From the NCBI RefSeq assembly GCF_030816915.1, contig NZ_JAUSYN010000002.1:1563501-1627500 (forward strand): a DNA stretch of 64,000 nucleotides, written 5' to 3'. The notes beneath the pieces were generated by a model that worked only from the letters and a program-made list of their open reading frames with translations, was not told where the DNA came from and ran no database searches. Within the stretch, counting starts at the first letter, position 1. Each line of letters begins with the position of its first letter. The DNA is from Streptomyces sp. B3I8. GTDB taxonomy: Bacteria > Actinomycetota > Actinomycetes > Streptomycetales > Streptomycetaceae. The position numbers were made by a program, and so were the translations under genes. Shown here one piece after another: positions 27,996 to 35,901 of this stretch.

Positions 27996-28024
27996 GGACA
28001 TCGGGAGGACATCGCGCGGACATC
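27996..28024. repeat. Triple direct heptamer repeat with 11-bp period
   Basis: GGACATC occurs exactly at 27996-28002, 28007-28013 and 28018-28024, each pair separated by 4 nt, so the three copies lie on one face of the helix. On the gltB strand this is GATGTCC-N4 three times. The geometry is that of OmpR/PhoB-family response-regulator sites such as the Streptomyces PhoP box, although the base sequence differs. Confidence 0.6.
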
Positions 28025-28297
28025 TGTCATGCGGTCGCCGCGGAGCGCGGCGGGGGTACCGCGCGCGACGGCGGGAAGTGGGGACCAGGACGGGCAGATC
28101 GGTGACCGGTGGTCCGGTGTGGAGGGCGGTGTCGCCCGGCCCACGGGTGCGGTGGGCTTCATTGCCCACAGCGCGTACGGCTCATGCCCGGTGCCCGACT
28201 CGCCGAAACCAGCGGAACGGGCCGGGATTACCGAACAGTAGCGGCTCCTGGCGACTACGTGTGCGGCTGGTTGTGCGGCCACGTACGCCGCGGTTAT

Positions 28298-28317
28298 TTA
28301 TGCGGCAGACCGCATAA
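28298..28317 (-). terminator. Hairpin after the VIT-family gene
   Basis: Perfect 8-bp palindrome TTATGCGG-CAGA-CCGCATAA, 12 nt past the stop of the VIT-family gene and in an AT-rich setting. A terminator is the likely role; an operator is possible. Confidence 0.5.
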
Positions 28318-28328
28318 GCCTGCGCAGA

Positions 28329-29060
28329 CTATCCTACGACCCCGCCGAACAGGCTGCCCAGGAGGTAGGTCACACCGGCCGCCGCGCCGCCCACCGCGAG
28401 CTGCCGCAGACCGCTGAACCACCAGCTGCGCGCGGTCACCCGGGCCACCACCGCGCCGCACAGGAACAATCCGGCGAGCGCCAGCAGTACCGCGGGCCAC
28501 ATGACCGTGGCGCCCAGCAGGTAGGGCAGGACGGGGAGCAGGGCGCCGAGCGCGAAGGCGCCGAAGGAGGAGACGGCGGCGACCAGCGGGGAGGGCAGGT
28601 CGCCGGGGTCGATGCCCAGTTCCTCGCGGGCGTGGATCTCCAGCGCCTGCTCGGGGTCCTGGGAAAGCTGACGGGCCACCTCACGGGCGAGCGCCGGCTC
28701 CACGCCCCGCGACTCGTACAGCGCGGCGAGCTCGGCCTCCTCGTCCTTGGGGTGCTTGCGCAGCTCGCGCCGCTCGACGTCCAGCTCGGCCTCGACCAGC
28801 TCCCGCTGGGAGGCGACGGAGGTGTACTCGCCGGCCGCCATGGAGAAGGCGCCGGCGGCGAGGCCCGCGAGTCCGGTGAGCACGATCGTGGACCGGCTCA
28901 GGTCGCCGCCCGCGACGCCGGTCATCAGCGCGAGGTTGGAGACGAGACCGTCCATCGCACCGAACACCGCGGGGCGCAGCCAGCCGCCGTTGACGTCGCG
29001 GTGGGTGTGGTTGTCACGGTGTGCCTCGTGCAGCGCGGCACCGGTCTCGATGACGGCCAT
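28329..29060 (-). CDS. VIT1/CCC1-family iron/manganese transporter-like membrane protein
   Basis: 243 residues. The first helix region has the family signature VFGAMDGLVSNLALMTGVAG with the metal-gating Asp and Asn; SMAAGEYTSVASQRE is the second signature. A cytosolic, Glu-rich middle part (about 85-155, HPKDEEAELAALYESRG) is typical of the metal-binding domain, and three hydrophobic segments follow. Relatives move Fe2+ or Mn2+ out of the cytosol. ATG 29060 has a GGGGGA site; an upstream in-frame start near 29108 is also possible. An iron-box-like half site lies about 100 nt upstream. Confidence 0.88.
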   Translation of the reverse strand: MAVIETGAALHEAHRDNHTHRDVNGGWLRPAVFGAMDGLVSNLALMTGVAGGDLSRSTIVLTGLAGLAAGAFSMAAGEYTSVASQRELVEAELDVERRELRKHPKDEEAELAALYESRGVEPALAREVARQLSQDPEQALEIHAREELGIDPGDLPSPLVAAVSSFGAFALGALLPVLPYLLGATVMWPAVLLALAGLFLCGAVVARVTARSWWFSGLRQLAVGGAAAGVTYLLGSLFGGVVG

Positions 29061-29490
29061 GCGGTCCCCCAGGGTGTGTGTGCGAGAAGCTTTCTGGACT
29101 GAATCCATACTTCGACAACACCTAAGGTACGCCGTCGATTCCATGGCCGCCAGCAAGGAAAGGCACGCCTAACCTGGGCTTTTGCCGTTCGCGGCATCTC
29201 TTCGATCGTACGTCCGGGGGCCGGTCGGGCCCCCGTTCGGGTGCGGTCCGGTGCCTTGGGTGCCGTGCGATGCCGTACGTGCGATGCCGTTCGGTACCGG
29301 GCCGGTGGCCCGGCCGGTGCCGGGCCGCGTATTCGACCCGTACCGGGCCGGATGCTCGACCGGGTGACAGCAGGGCACTTCGTGCTCTTGTGAACCGCCG
29401 TTCGGGGACAGATCCGCCAGGGGTGTCCACGGACCGCGCTCCCACCGCGGGAGCGGCGTGCGTGCCGTGCCCCGGAAGGAGAGGGCGCCC
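29061..29490. other. Divergent intergenic region between the VIT gene and the ADP-ribosylglycohydrolase operon
   Basis: 430 bp. It holds a candidate iron box (29159-29177) and a G+C-rich stretch with two copies of GTGCGATGCCGT (29265-29276 and 29279-29290), plus runs of GGCCGG/CCGGCC. The GGAAGGAG ribosome site at 29473-29480 belongs to the next gene. I see no credible small gene. Confidence 0.55.
29159..29177 (-). promoter_or_regulatory. Candidate iron-regulator (DmdR/IdeR) box
   Basis: The minus strand reads AGGTTAGGC followed by GTGCCTTT. The nine bases AGGTTAGGC are a perfect left half of the consensus TTAGGTTAGGCTAACCTAA; overall about 12 of 19 positions match. A second half site TTAGGT occurs at 29120-29125. 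It precedes a putative iron transporter, which supports the idea. Confidence 0.4.
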
Positions 29491-30948
29491 ATGGCTTCCC
29501 CCACCCGCACTCCCCCGGACCCGCCCGCGGCCCCGCACCAGGCCCCGCTCCCGGCCGCCACGAGGGTCGGCACGCGACCGGGCCCCGGCAAAACCCTCGA
29601 CCGCATGCCGCGGGAACTGCGCGACCGGGCCCGGGGCGCGCTGCTCGGGCTGGCCGTCGGGGACGCGCTCGGCGCCCCCGCCGAGAACCTCAAACCGTCC
29701 GAGATCCGCGCCCGCTGGGGCCGCGTCACGGGTTACGTCACCGACCACCCGGCCGGCACGGACGACACCGAGTACGCGATGTTCTCCGGGCTCCTGCTGG
29801 CCCGGCACGGCTCGGCGCTCACCGTGGCGCACGTCGAGGCCGCCTGGCACCACTGGATCGCGGACCGGGACGAGGGTCCCTTCCGCGGCGCCGGGTTCAG
29901 CGAGCGCGGCACGCTGGAGAACCTTCGCCGGGGGCTGGCGGCGCCGATCTCCGCGCAGCACCGGCACGCCTGGAGCGACGGGCTCGCCATGCGGGCCGCG
30001 CCCTTCGGGATCTTCGCCGCCGGGCGGCCCGCCGAGGCGGCCCGGCTGGTCGCGATCGACGGCTCGGTCAGCCACGAGGGTGAGGGCATCTACGGCGGCC
30101 AGGCGGTGGCGGCCGGTGTCGCGGCGGCGATGGCCGGGGCACCGGTCGGCGCGGTGGTGGCCTCCGCGCTGGCGGTCGTCCCCGACGACTCCTGGACCGC
30201 CCGCTCACTGCGCCGCGCGGTGACCGCGGCCCACCGGGGCGAACGCGCGGTCCGCTCCGCGGTGGTCGTCGGCGGCTACCCGTGGACCGACCTCGCCCCC
30301 GAGGCGGTCGCCCTCGCCTTCGGCGCGTACGCGGCGGCGGACGGCGAGTTCCGCGAGGCGGTGCTCACGGCCGTCAACATGGGCCGCGACGCCGACACGA
30401 CGGCGGCGGTGGCGGGCGCGCTGGCCGGCGCCACCAGGGGCACGGCGGCCATCCCCGCCGACTGGGCCGGGGCCATCGGCCCCTCCCGGGGCACCTGCCT
30501 GCCCTCGATGCGGGGCCACCACGTACGGGAGGTGGCGGACGCGCTGGTCACGGCGGCGACCCGCGCGGCTCCCCCACCCGCGGGCACCCTCTCCCTCCCG
30601 CCGGTGCCCACCGGAGCCGACGACACCCTCACCGCCGCACCACCCGCGCCGACGGCAGCCGGGCCGGGGCTCGACGACACCACCGCCGCACCGGCCACAA
30701 CACCCGCACCGGCCACACCGGCCACGCCGCCCGCACCGCCCACACCGCCCGCACCACCGGCACCACCCGGACCACCCGCACCACCCGCACCACCCGCACC
30801 ACCCGCACCACCCGCACCGGCCACGCCGCTCGCACCACCGGTGCCGCACACGCCGCACACGCCGCCCGCACCACCCACCGTCGAAGACCCCGTCGACCAC
30901 CTCGTTCTCACGGCGTCCGACAAGACCGTCGAGGAGCCCGCCCCATGA
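29491..30948 (+). CDS. ADP-ribosylglycohydrolase homologue 1, with Pro-rich tail
   Basis: 485 residues, first of four consecutive homologues. The ADP-ribosylglycohydrolase domain (about 42-345) has all metal-binding blocks: GDALG (57-61), TDDTE (90-94) and GRDADT (298-303), so it is probably active in removing ADP-ribose from proteins or small molecules using Mg2+. The last 130 residues are low complexity, mostly Pro, Ala and Thr, with PPAP units encoded by 9-bp tandem repeats. GGAAGGAG precedes ATG 29491. The stop overlaps the next start (ATGA). Substrate unknown. Confidence 0.92.
   Translation: MASPTRTPPDPPAAPHQAPLPAATRVGTRPGPGKTLDRMPRELRDRARGALLGLAVGDALGAPAENLKPSEIRARWGRVTGYVTDHPAGTDDTEYAMFSGLLLARHGSALTVAHVEAAWHHWIADRDEGPFRGAGFSERGTLENLRRGLAAPISAQHRHAWSDGLAMRAAPFGIFAAGRPAEAARLVAIDGSVSHEGEGIYGGQAVAAGVAAAMAGAPVGAVVASALAVVPDDSWTARSLRRAVTAAHRGERAVRSAVVVGGYPWTDLAPEAVALAFGAYAAADGEFREAVLTAVNMGRDADTTAAVAGALAGATRGTAAIPADWAGAIGPSRGTCLPSMRGHHVREVADALVTAATRAAPPPAGTLSLPPVPTGADDTLTAAPPAPTAAGPGLDDTTAAPATTPAPATPATPPAPPTPPAPPAPPGPPAPPAPPAPPAPPAPATPLAPPVPHTPHTPPAPPTVEDPVDHLVLTASDKTVEEPAP
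30754..30816 (+). repeat. 9-bp tandem repeats in the Pro-rich tail
   Basis: About seven units of CCACCCGCA or one-base variants in frame, encoding Pro-Pro-Ala. Units from 30772 on are nearly identical, indicating recent slippage; length probably varies among strains. Confidence 0.85.
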
Positions 30949-32081
30949 CCCCCCGTGTCCCCGGCGCCCCGCGTCGCACCGAGGGCCTCCTGCTCGGCCT
31001 CGCCGCGGGCGACGCCGCGGGGTGGCCCGCCGCCCGGCACCGGGCCGCCCGCATGCCGGACTGGACCCGCCGCCTCACCCGCGAACTCGACACCTTCGCC
31101 GAGCAGAACGCCACCACCACCCTCCCCGTCCCCATCGCCCTGAACCAGCCCCCCGAACCCCTCCGCCTCGGCCCCTCCGACGACGCCGAGTGGGCGGCCT
31201 TCACCGCCGAGGCGGTGCTGCGCGCGGGCGACGGCGCCGCCCTCGGCGACCTCACCCACGACCGCCGCATGCGCGCCGCGATCGACCTGTCCTGGAGCGC
31301 CGTCGCGGACGAGGTCGCCGCCGCCACGCACCGCGCCCCCGAGGTCGAGTCCGCCCTGCTCCCGCTGCGCGCCCGCATCTCCGTACGGGCCGGTCTCGGC
31401 AACCTCGCCGCCGGTCTGCGCCCGCCCGCCACCGGCCACGACAACCCGCACTACTTCGACGACGCCGCCTGCGTACGGGCCTGCGTCCTGGCCGTCGCCC
31501 ACCCCGGCGAGCCCCGCCGCGCCGCCGACCTCGCCGAGTTCGACGCCCGCTACACCCAGGACGGCGACGGCGTGCACGGCGCCCGCGCCATGGCCGCCGC
31601 GCTCTCCCTCGCCCTGGCCGGCGAGGACGTCACCGCGTGCGCCGAGGCCGCCCTCGCGGAACTCCCCACCACGACCGAGATCGGCCGCAACGCCCGCCAC
31701 GCCCTCGACCTCGCCGCCGCCTGCCCCGACACCTTCACCGTGCTCCCGCTCCTGGAACACAGGATCGTCGACCACGTCTACAGCTACGGCATCGCCGCCG
31801 CCGAGACCGTCCCCGTCGCGCTCGCCCTGGCGACGGCGGCCCGCGGGCGGATCGCCGAGGCGGTGCCGGCCGCCGCCTGCCTGTCCCGGGTCGCCGACTC
31901 CGCCCCGGCCCTGGCCGGCGCGCTCACCGGCGCGCTCGGCGGCGGCGACGCGATCCCGGACACCTGGCGGGAGGCCTGCCGCACCCTCTCCGGCTGCGCA
32001 CTCCCCCGGCTCACCGGCACCGACCTCGTACACCTCGCCGAACGCCTGACCTCCACGGAAGCGGCCCCCACAGGTGGATGA
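30945..32081 (+). CDS. ADP-ribosylglycohydrolase homologue 2, probably degenerate
   Basis: 378 residues with the same helical fold. The first motif is GDAAG (22-26) and the second SDDAE, where the usual Thr/Ser before the acidic residue is lost. The C-terminal metal motif GxDTDT of active enzymes is replaced by SRVADSAPALAGAL, which keeps one Asp only. I infer loss or change of hydrolase activity, perhaps ADP-ribose binding without cleavage. Translationally coupled to homologue 1 by ATGA. Confidence 0.82.
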   Translation: MTPRVPGAPRRTEGLLLGLAAGDAAGWPAARHRAARMPDWTRRLTRELDTFAEQNATTTLPVPIALNQPPEPLRLGPSDDAEWAAFTAEAVLRAGDGAALGDLTHDRRMRAAIDLSWSAVADEVAAATHRAPEVESALLPLRARISVRAGLGNLAAGLRPPATGHDNPHYFDDAACVRACVLAVAHPGEPRRAADLAEFDARYTQDGDGVHGARAMAAALSLALAGEDVTACAEAALAELPTTTEIGRNARHALDLAAACPDTFTVLPLLEHRIVDHVYSYGIAAAETVPVALALATAARGRIAEAVPAAACLSRVADSAPALAGALTGALGGGDAIPDTWREACRTLSGCALPRLTGTDLVHLAERLTSTEAAPTGG

Positions 32082-32088
32082 TTCGGAC

Positions 32089-33276
32089 ATGACGCCCACT
32101 CTTGACGAACGGATCACCGGCGCCCTGGTCGGCGCGGCCGTCGGCGACGCCCTCGGCGGACCGGTCGAGGGCCACAGCCCCGAGCAGATCACCGAGCGGC
32201 ACGGCGGCCTGATCCACGGCATCGTCGGCCCCTGGGACGGCGACCGCTGGCGCACCGCCCGCCCCCTCGCCCCGTACCACAAGGGCGACGGCCACGTCAC
32301 CGACGACACCTTGATGACCCACGCGTTGGTGCGGGTGTACGCCGCCGTCCGTGACCACCTGGACGCGTACGCGGTCGCCGAGCGCCTGGTCCCCGAACTG
32401 ATCGAACACCCGCGCTGGATCCCGGAACTGGAGGCCGAGGCGCTCCCGTTGCAGCGCGTCTTCCTCGCCGAGAAGTGGCTCGTGGCCCGGCTGCACTACG
32501 GCCACGTCGATCCCCGTGAGGCCGGCACCGGCAACATCGTCAACTGCGGGGCGGCGATGTACATGGCCCCGGTCGGACTGGTCAACGCGGCCCACCCGGC
32601 GGGCGCGTACGCCGAGGCGCTCGACGTGGCGGGCGCGCACCAGTCGTCGTACGGCAGGGAGGCGGCCGGGGTGTTCGCGGCGGCGGTCGCGGCGGCCTGC
32701 GCGCCGGGCGCGACCCCCGGCTCGGTGGTGGCCGCCTGTCTGTCACTGGCGAAGGACGGCACCCGGGCGGCGATCGAGGCGGTGTGCGAAACGGCCGCCC
32801 GGTACACGGACTTCGAGTCGGCGCTGCGCCCGCTGCGGCGGGCCGTGGCGCCGTACGACACCGTCGGCCCCGACTACCGCGCCCCCTCGCTCGGCGCCCG
32901 CCGCCCCTCGCGGCTGCACGCGATCGAGGAACTGCCCGTCGCGCTGGGGATGCTGGTGGTCTCCGGTGGCGAATACCGGCACGCGGTGCTCGGCTCGGTC
33001 AACTACGGCCGGGACTGCGACTCCATCGCCACCATGGCGGGCGCGCTCACGGGCGCGCTGGGCTCGCCCGTGCCGGACGACTGGGCGAAGACGGTCGCCG
33101 AAGCGAGCCGCCTGGACCTGACCGCCCCGGCGCGGACCCTCACGGAAGTCGCACGCGAGGTGTTCACGCGGGACGTGGCCCGGCGCCGGGCGCACGAGGC
33201 CGCGTTCGAGGCGCTCCTCGGCGGGACGCGGGACGAGGCCGGGTGCGAACGGCTCCTCGACGGGACCGGGGGCTGA
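32089..33276 (+). CDS. ADP-ribosylglycohydrolase homologue 3
   Basis: 395 residues. Metal-site motifs are complete: GDALGG (19-24), TDDTL near residue 64, and GRDCDS near residue 310 with Cys between the two Asp. YHKGDGHVTDDT resembles the DraG-like loop. I chose ATG 32089 because AGGTGGA lies about 10 nt upstream; an in-frame GTG at 32074 is the alternative. It starts 7 nt after homologue 2. Probably an active hydrolase of unknown substrate. Confidence 0.9.
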   Translation: MTPTLDERITGALVGAAVGDALGGPVEGHSPEQITERHGGLIHGIVGPWDGDRWRTARPLAPYHKGDGHVTDDTLMTHALVRVYAAVRDHLDAYAVAERLVPELIEHPRWIPELEAEALPLQRVFLAEKWLVARLHYGHVDPREAGTGNIVNCGAAMYMAPVGLVNAAHPAGAYAEALDVAGAHQSSYGREAAGVFAAAVAAACAPGATPGSVVAACLSLAKDGTRAAIEAVCETAARYTDFESALRPLRRAVAPYDTVGPDYRAPSLGARRPSRLHAIEELPVALGMLVVSGGEYRHAVLGSVNYGRDCDSIATMAGALTGALGSPVPDDWAKTVAEASRLDLTAPARTLTEVAREVFTRDVARRRAHEAAFEALLGGTRDEAGCERLLDGTGG

Positions 33277-33277
33277 C

Positions 33278-34654
33278 ATGCTGCGCGTCACCTGGGTCCA
33301 GCCGGAGGACCTGCTGGGCCACGAACTCCGCCAGGCGGAACAGGACGGCCGCCGCCCGGAGGCGATCGCGCGCCGCTGGGCGGCGGCGGGCGGCCTCGAA
33401 GCCCCGTCGAGGGCGGGCGCGTCCCCTCACCCCGTCTCCCGCTACCTGCGGCTGCTGGCCGAGGACCTGCTGGACGAACTGGCCGACCTGCCCAGCCGAC
33501 TGGCGGACGACGAGCCGACGGACCTCGCGGCCATCAAGGCCGCCTGCGCGCCGTCCGCGACGATGTCCCCGGCCGGCACCCCGCCCGGTCAGCGGGGGCC
33601 CACCCCCGCCGCGCTGGAAGCGGCCTGGCTGGGCCGGGCCGTCGGCTGCCTCCTCGGCAGGCCGGTGGAGAAGCTGCCCCTCACCGTGCTCCGCACGCTC
33701 GCCGCCGCCACCGGTAACCGGCCCCTCAGCGCCTACTTCACCGCCCGCGGCCTGCCCCCGGACCTGGCCGCCGCACCGCCGTGGAACCGCCGTGCCGCCG
33801 CCACCTCCCTCGCCGAGAACATCGACGGCATGCCCGAGGACGACGACCTCAACTACCCGGTACTCAACCTGCTCCTGCTCCGGCGTCACGGCCGCGCGTT
33901 CACCACCGCCGACGTCGCCCGTCTCTGGCTCGACGAACTCCCCGCCGGGCGGACGTTCACCGCCGAACGCGTGGCCTACCGCAACCTGCTCTCCGGCATC
34001 GAACCCCCGTCCACCGCCCGCCACCGCAACCCGTTCCGCGAGTGGATCGGCGCCCTCATCCGCGCCGACGTCCACGGCTGGACCAACCCGGGCGACCCGG
34101 TGACCGCCGCCGACCAGGCGCACCGCGACGCCACCCTCACGCACACCGCGAACGGCGTCTACGCGGCCATGTTCACCGCCGCCGTCATCGCGGAGGCCGC
34201 CACCGGCTCCCACGACGTGCACCACTGCCTGGCCGCCGGCCTGGCCGTCGTCCCGCCCCGCTCCCGGCTCGCCCGCGCCGTCCGGCACGCGAGCGGACTG
34301 GCCCGGGAACACACGGACTTCGACACGGTCGTGGACCGGCTGCACGACACGCACGACGGCTGCCACTGGGTGCACGCCGTCCCCAACACCGCGCTGATCG
34401 CCGCCGCTCTCACCCACGCGGACGGCGACTTCTCGGCCTCCATCTGCCGCGTGGTCTCGGGCGGTTGGGACACCGACTCCAACGGGGCGACCGTCGGCAG
34501 CATCGCCGGCCTGCTCGCGGGCGACCCCGCCGCGCTGCCGGAGCGCTGGACCGCCCCGCTCAAGAACCGGCTCGCCACCTCCTTCGGCGACTTCGACGGC
34601 GTCGGCTTCGACACCCTCGCCCAACTCACCCACCGGGAGATCCACCGCCCATGA
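33278..34654 (+). CDS. ADP-ribosylglycohydrolase homologue 4, variant motifs
   Basis: 458 residues with a 110-residue N-terminal helical extension not seen in the other three. The first motif reads GCLLG instead of GDALG, the second EDDDLNY and the third GGWDTDSNGAT with both Asp intact. This set fits a recognised bacterial subgroup that has EDDDxNY, so activity is plausible but on a different substrate. It begins one base after the previous stop and its own stop overlaps the CoA-transferase start by ATGA. Confidence 0.87.
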   Translation: MLRVTWVQPEDLLGHELRQAEQDGRRPEAIARRWAAAGGLEAPSRAGASPHPVSRYLRLLAEDLLDELADLPSRLADDEPTDLAAIKAACAPSATMSPAGTPPGQRGPTPAALEAAWLGRAVGCLLGRPVEKLPLTVLRTLAAATGNRPLSAYFTARGLPPDLAAAPPWNRRAAATSLAENIDGMPEDDDLNYPVLNLLLLRRHGRAFTTADVARLWLDELPAGRTFTAERVAYRNLLSGIEPPSTARHRNPFREWIGALIRADVHGWTNPGDPVTAADQAHRDATLTHTANGVYAAMFTAAVIAEAATGSHDVHHCLAAGLAVVPPRSRLARAVRHASGLAREHTDFDTVVDRLHDTHDGCHWVHAVPNTALIAAALTHADGDFSASICRVVSGGWDTDSNGATVGSIAGLLAGDPAALPERWTAPLKNRLATSFGDFDGVGFDTLAQLTHREIHRP

Positions 34655-35901
34655 CCGTCTCTCGGAAGCAGGCGCCCCCGCAGGCACCCCCGTCCGCCGG
34701 ACCGGCCTCCCCCGCCCCGCCGCTGGCCGGCCTGCGCGTCCTCGATCTGGCGACCCTCTTCGCCGGCCCCCTCGCCGCCACCCTGCTCGGCGACTTCGGC
34801 GCGGAGGTCGTCAAGGTCGAGCACCCGGCCAAGCCGGACCCCTCCCGCGGCCACGGCCCCGCCAAGGACGGCGTCGGACTGTGGTGGAAGCTGCTCGGCC
34901 GCAACAAGCGGACCTGCACCCTCGACCTGTCCACGCCGGGCGGCCGGTCCGTCCTCCTCCGGCTCGCCGCGACCGCGGACGTGATCGTGGAGAACTTCCG
35001 CCCCGGCACGCTGGAGAAGTGGGACCTGGGCTGGGAGGAACTGGCCGCCGTCAACCCGCGTCTCGTCCTGGCCCGGGTCACCGCCTTCGGCCAGTTCGGA
35101 CCGTACGCGCACCGGCCCGGCTTCGGCACGCTCGCCGAGGCGATGAGCGGCTTCGCCGCGATCACCGGCGAGCCGGACGCCCCACCCACACTGCCGCCGT
35201 TCGGTCTCGCCGACTCCGTCGCGGGCCTGACCACCGCGTACGCCGTGATGACCGCCCTCGCCGCCCGCGAGCGCACCGGGCGGGGCCAGGTCGTCGACAT
35301 GGCGATCATCGAGCCGATCCTCACCGTGCTCGGTCCGCAGCCGGTCTGGTACGACCAGCTCGGCTACGTCCAGCCGCGCACCGGCAACCGGTCCACCAAC
35401 AACGCGCCCCGCAACACCTACCGCACCGCCGACGGCGGCTGGGTCGCCGTCTCCACCTCCGCGCAGTCGGTCGCCGAACGGCTGATGGACCTGGTCGGCC
35501 GCCCCGACCTGGCCGCCCGGCCCTGGTTCGCGACCGGTGCGGGGCGGGCCGGGCACGCGGACGAGCTGGACGCGGCGGTCGGCGCGTGGATCGCCGAGCG
35601 CACCCGCGACGAGGTGCTCGCGGAGTTCGAGAAGGCGGAGGCGGCCGTCGCCCCCGTGCAGGACGTGCGGGAGGTACTGACCGACCCGCAGTACCAGGCA
35701 CTCGGTACCTTCGCCACCGTCCCCGACGACCCCGAGCTGGGCGTGCTGCGCATGCAGAACGTGCTGTTCCGGCTCTCCGAGACGCCCGGCGGCATCCGCT
35801 GGGCGGGCCGGCCGCACGGCGCCGACACCGACGCGGTCCTCGGCGAGCTGGGCCTGAGCGTGGCCGAGATCGCGGCGCTGCGCGCCGAGGAGGCCGTGTG
35901 A
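34651..35901 (+). CDS. CaiB/BaiF family (class III) CoA-transferase
   Basis: 416 residues. The N-terminal LRVLDLATLFAGPLAATLLGDFGAEVVKVE is diagnostic in two parts (LDLATLFAGP and GAEVVKVEHP). The catalytic Asp, which forms an acyl-anhydride, is most likely that in PFGLADSVAGL near residue 190. It moves CoA between carboxylic acids. The first 25 residues are a Pro/Ala-rich extension. It is coupled to homologue 4 upstream and the CitE-like lyase downstream by four-base overlaps; the pair suggests activation then cleavage of a hydroxy dicarboxylic acid. Confidence 0.93.
   Translation: MTVSRKQAPPQAPPSAGPASPAPPLAGLRVLDLATLFAGPLAATLLGDFGAEVVKVEHPAKPDPSRGHGPAKDGVGLWWKLLGRNKRTCTLDLSTPGGRSVLLRLAATADVIVENFRPGTLEKWDLGWEELAAVNPRLVLARVTAFGQFGPYAHRPGFGTLAEAMSGFAAITGEPDAPPTLPPFGLADSVAGLTTAYAVMTALAARERTGRGQVVDMAIIEPILTVLGPQPVWYDQLGYVQPRTGNRSTNNAPRNTYRTADGGWVAVSTSAQSVAERLMDLVGRPDLAARPWFATGAGRAGHADELDAAVGAWIAERTRDEVLAEFEKAEAAVAPVQDVREVLTDPQYQALGTFATVPDDPELGVLRMQNVLFRLSETPGGIRWAGRPHGADTDAVLGELGLSVAEIAALRAEEAV

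Larger units (their letters stand above)
27737..28328. other. Long non-coding regulatory region upstream of gltB
   Basis: 592 bp between the gltB start and the end of the VIT-family gene, both on the minus strand. It is locally AT-richer (27930-27990) than flanking coding DNA. It holds a GlnR-like box, a 9-bp inverted repeat, a triple 11-bp-period direct repeat and a terminal hairpin. A Cys-rich plus-strand reading frame crosses it but is not credited as a gene. Confidence 0.6.

Noticed and set aside
27765..28241. Plus-strand frame reading [17 protein letters not shown] and WHCDKC, resembling zinc-ribbon knuckles
   Set aside because: It crosses the gltB regulatory region, has no ribosome site, and its GC3 signal collapses after about 45 codons; the Cys run is explained by local TGC-rich sequence.
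29182..30223. Small plus- and minus-strand frames in the VIT/ADP-ribosylglycohydrolase gap
   Set aside because: Repetitive Pro/Arg/Gly translations without starts supported by a ribosome site.
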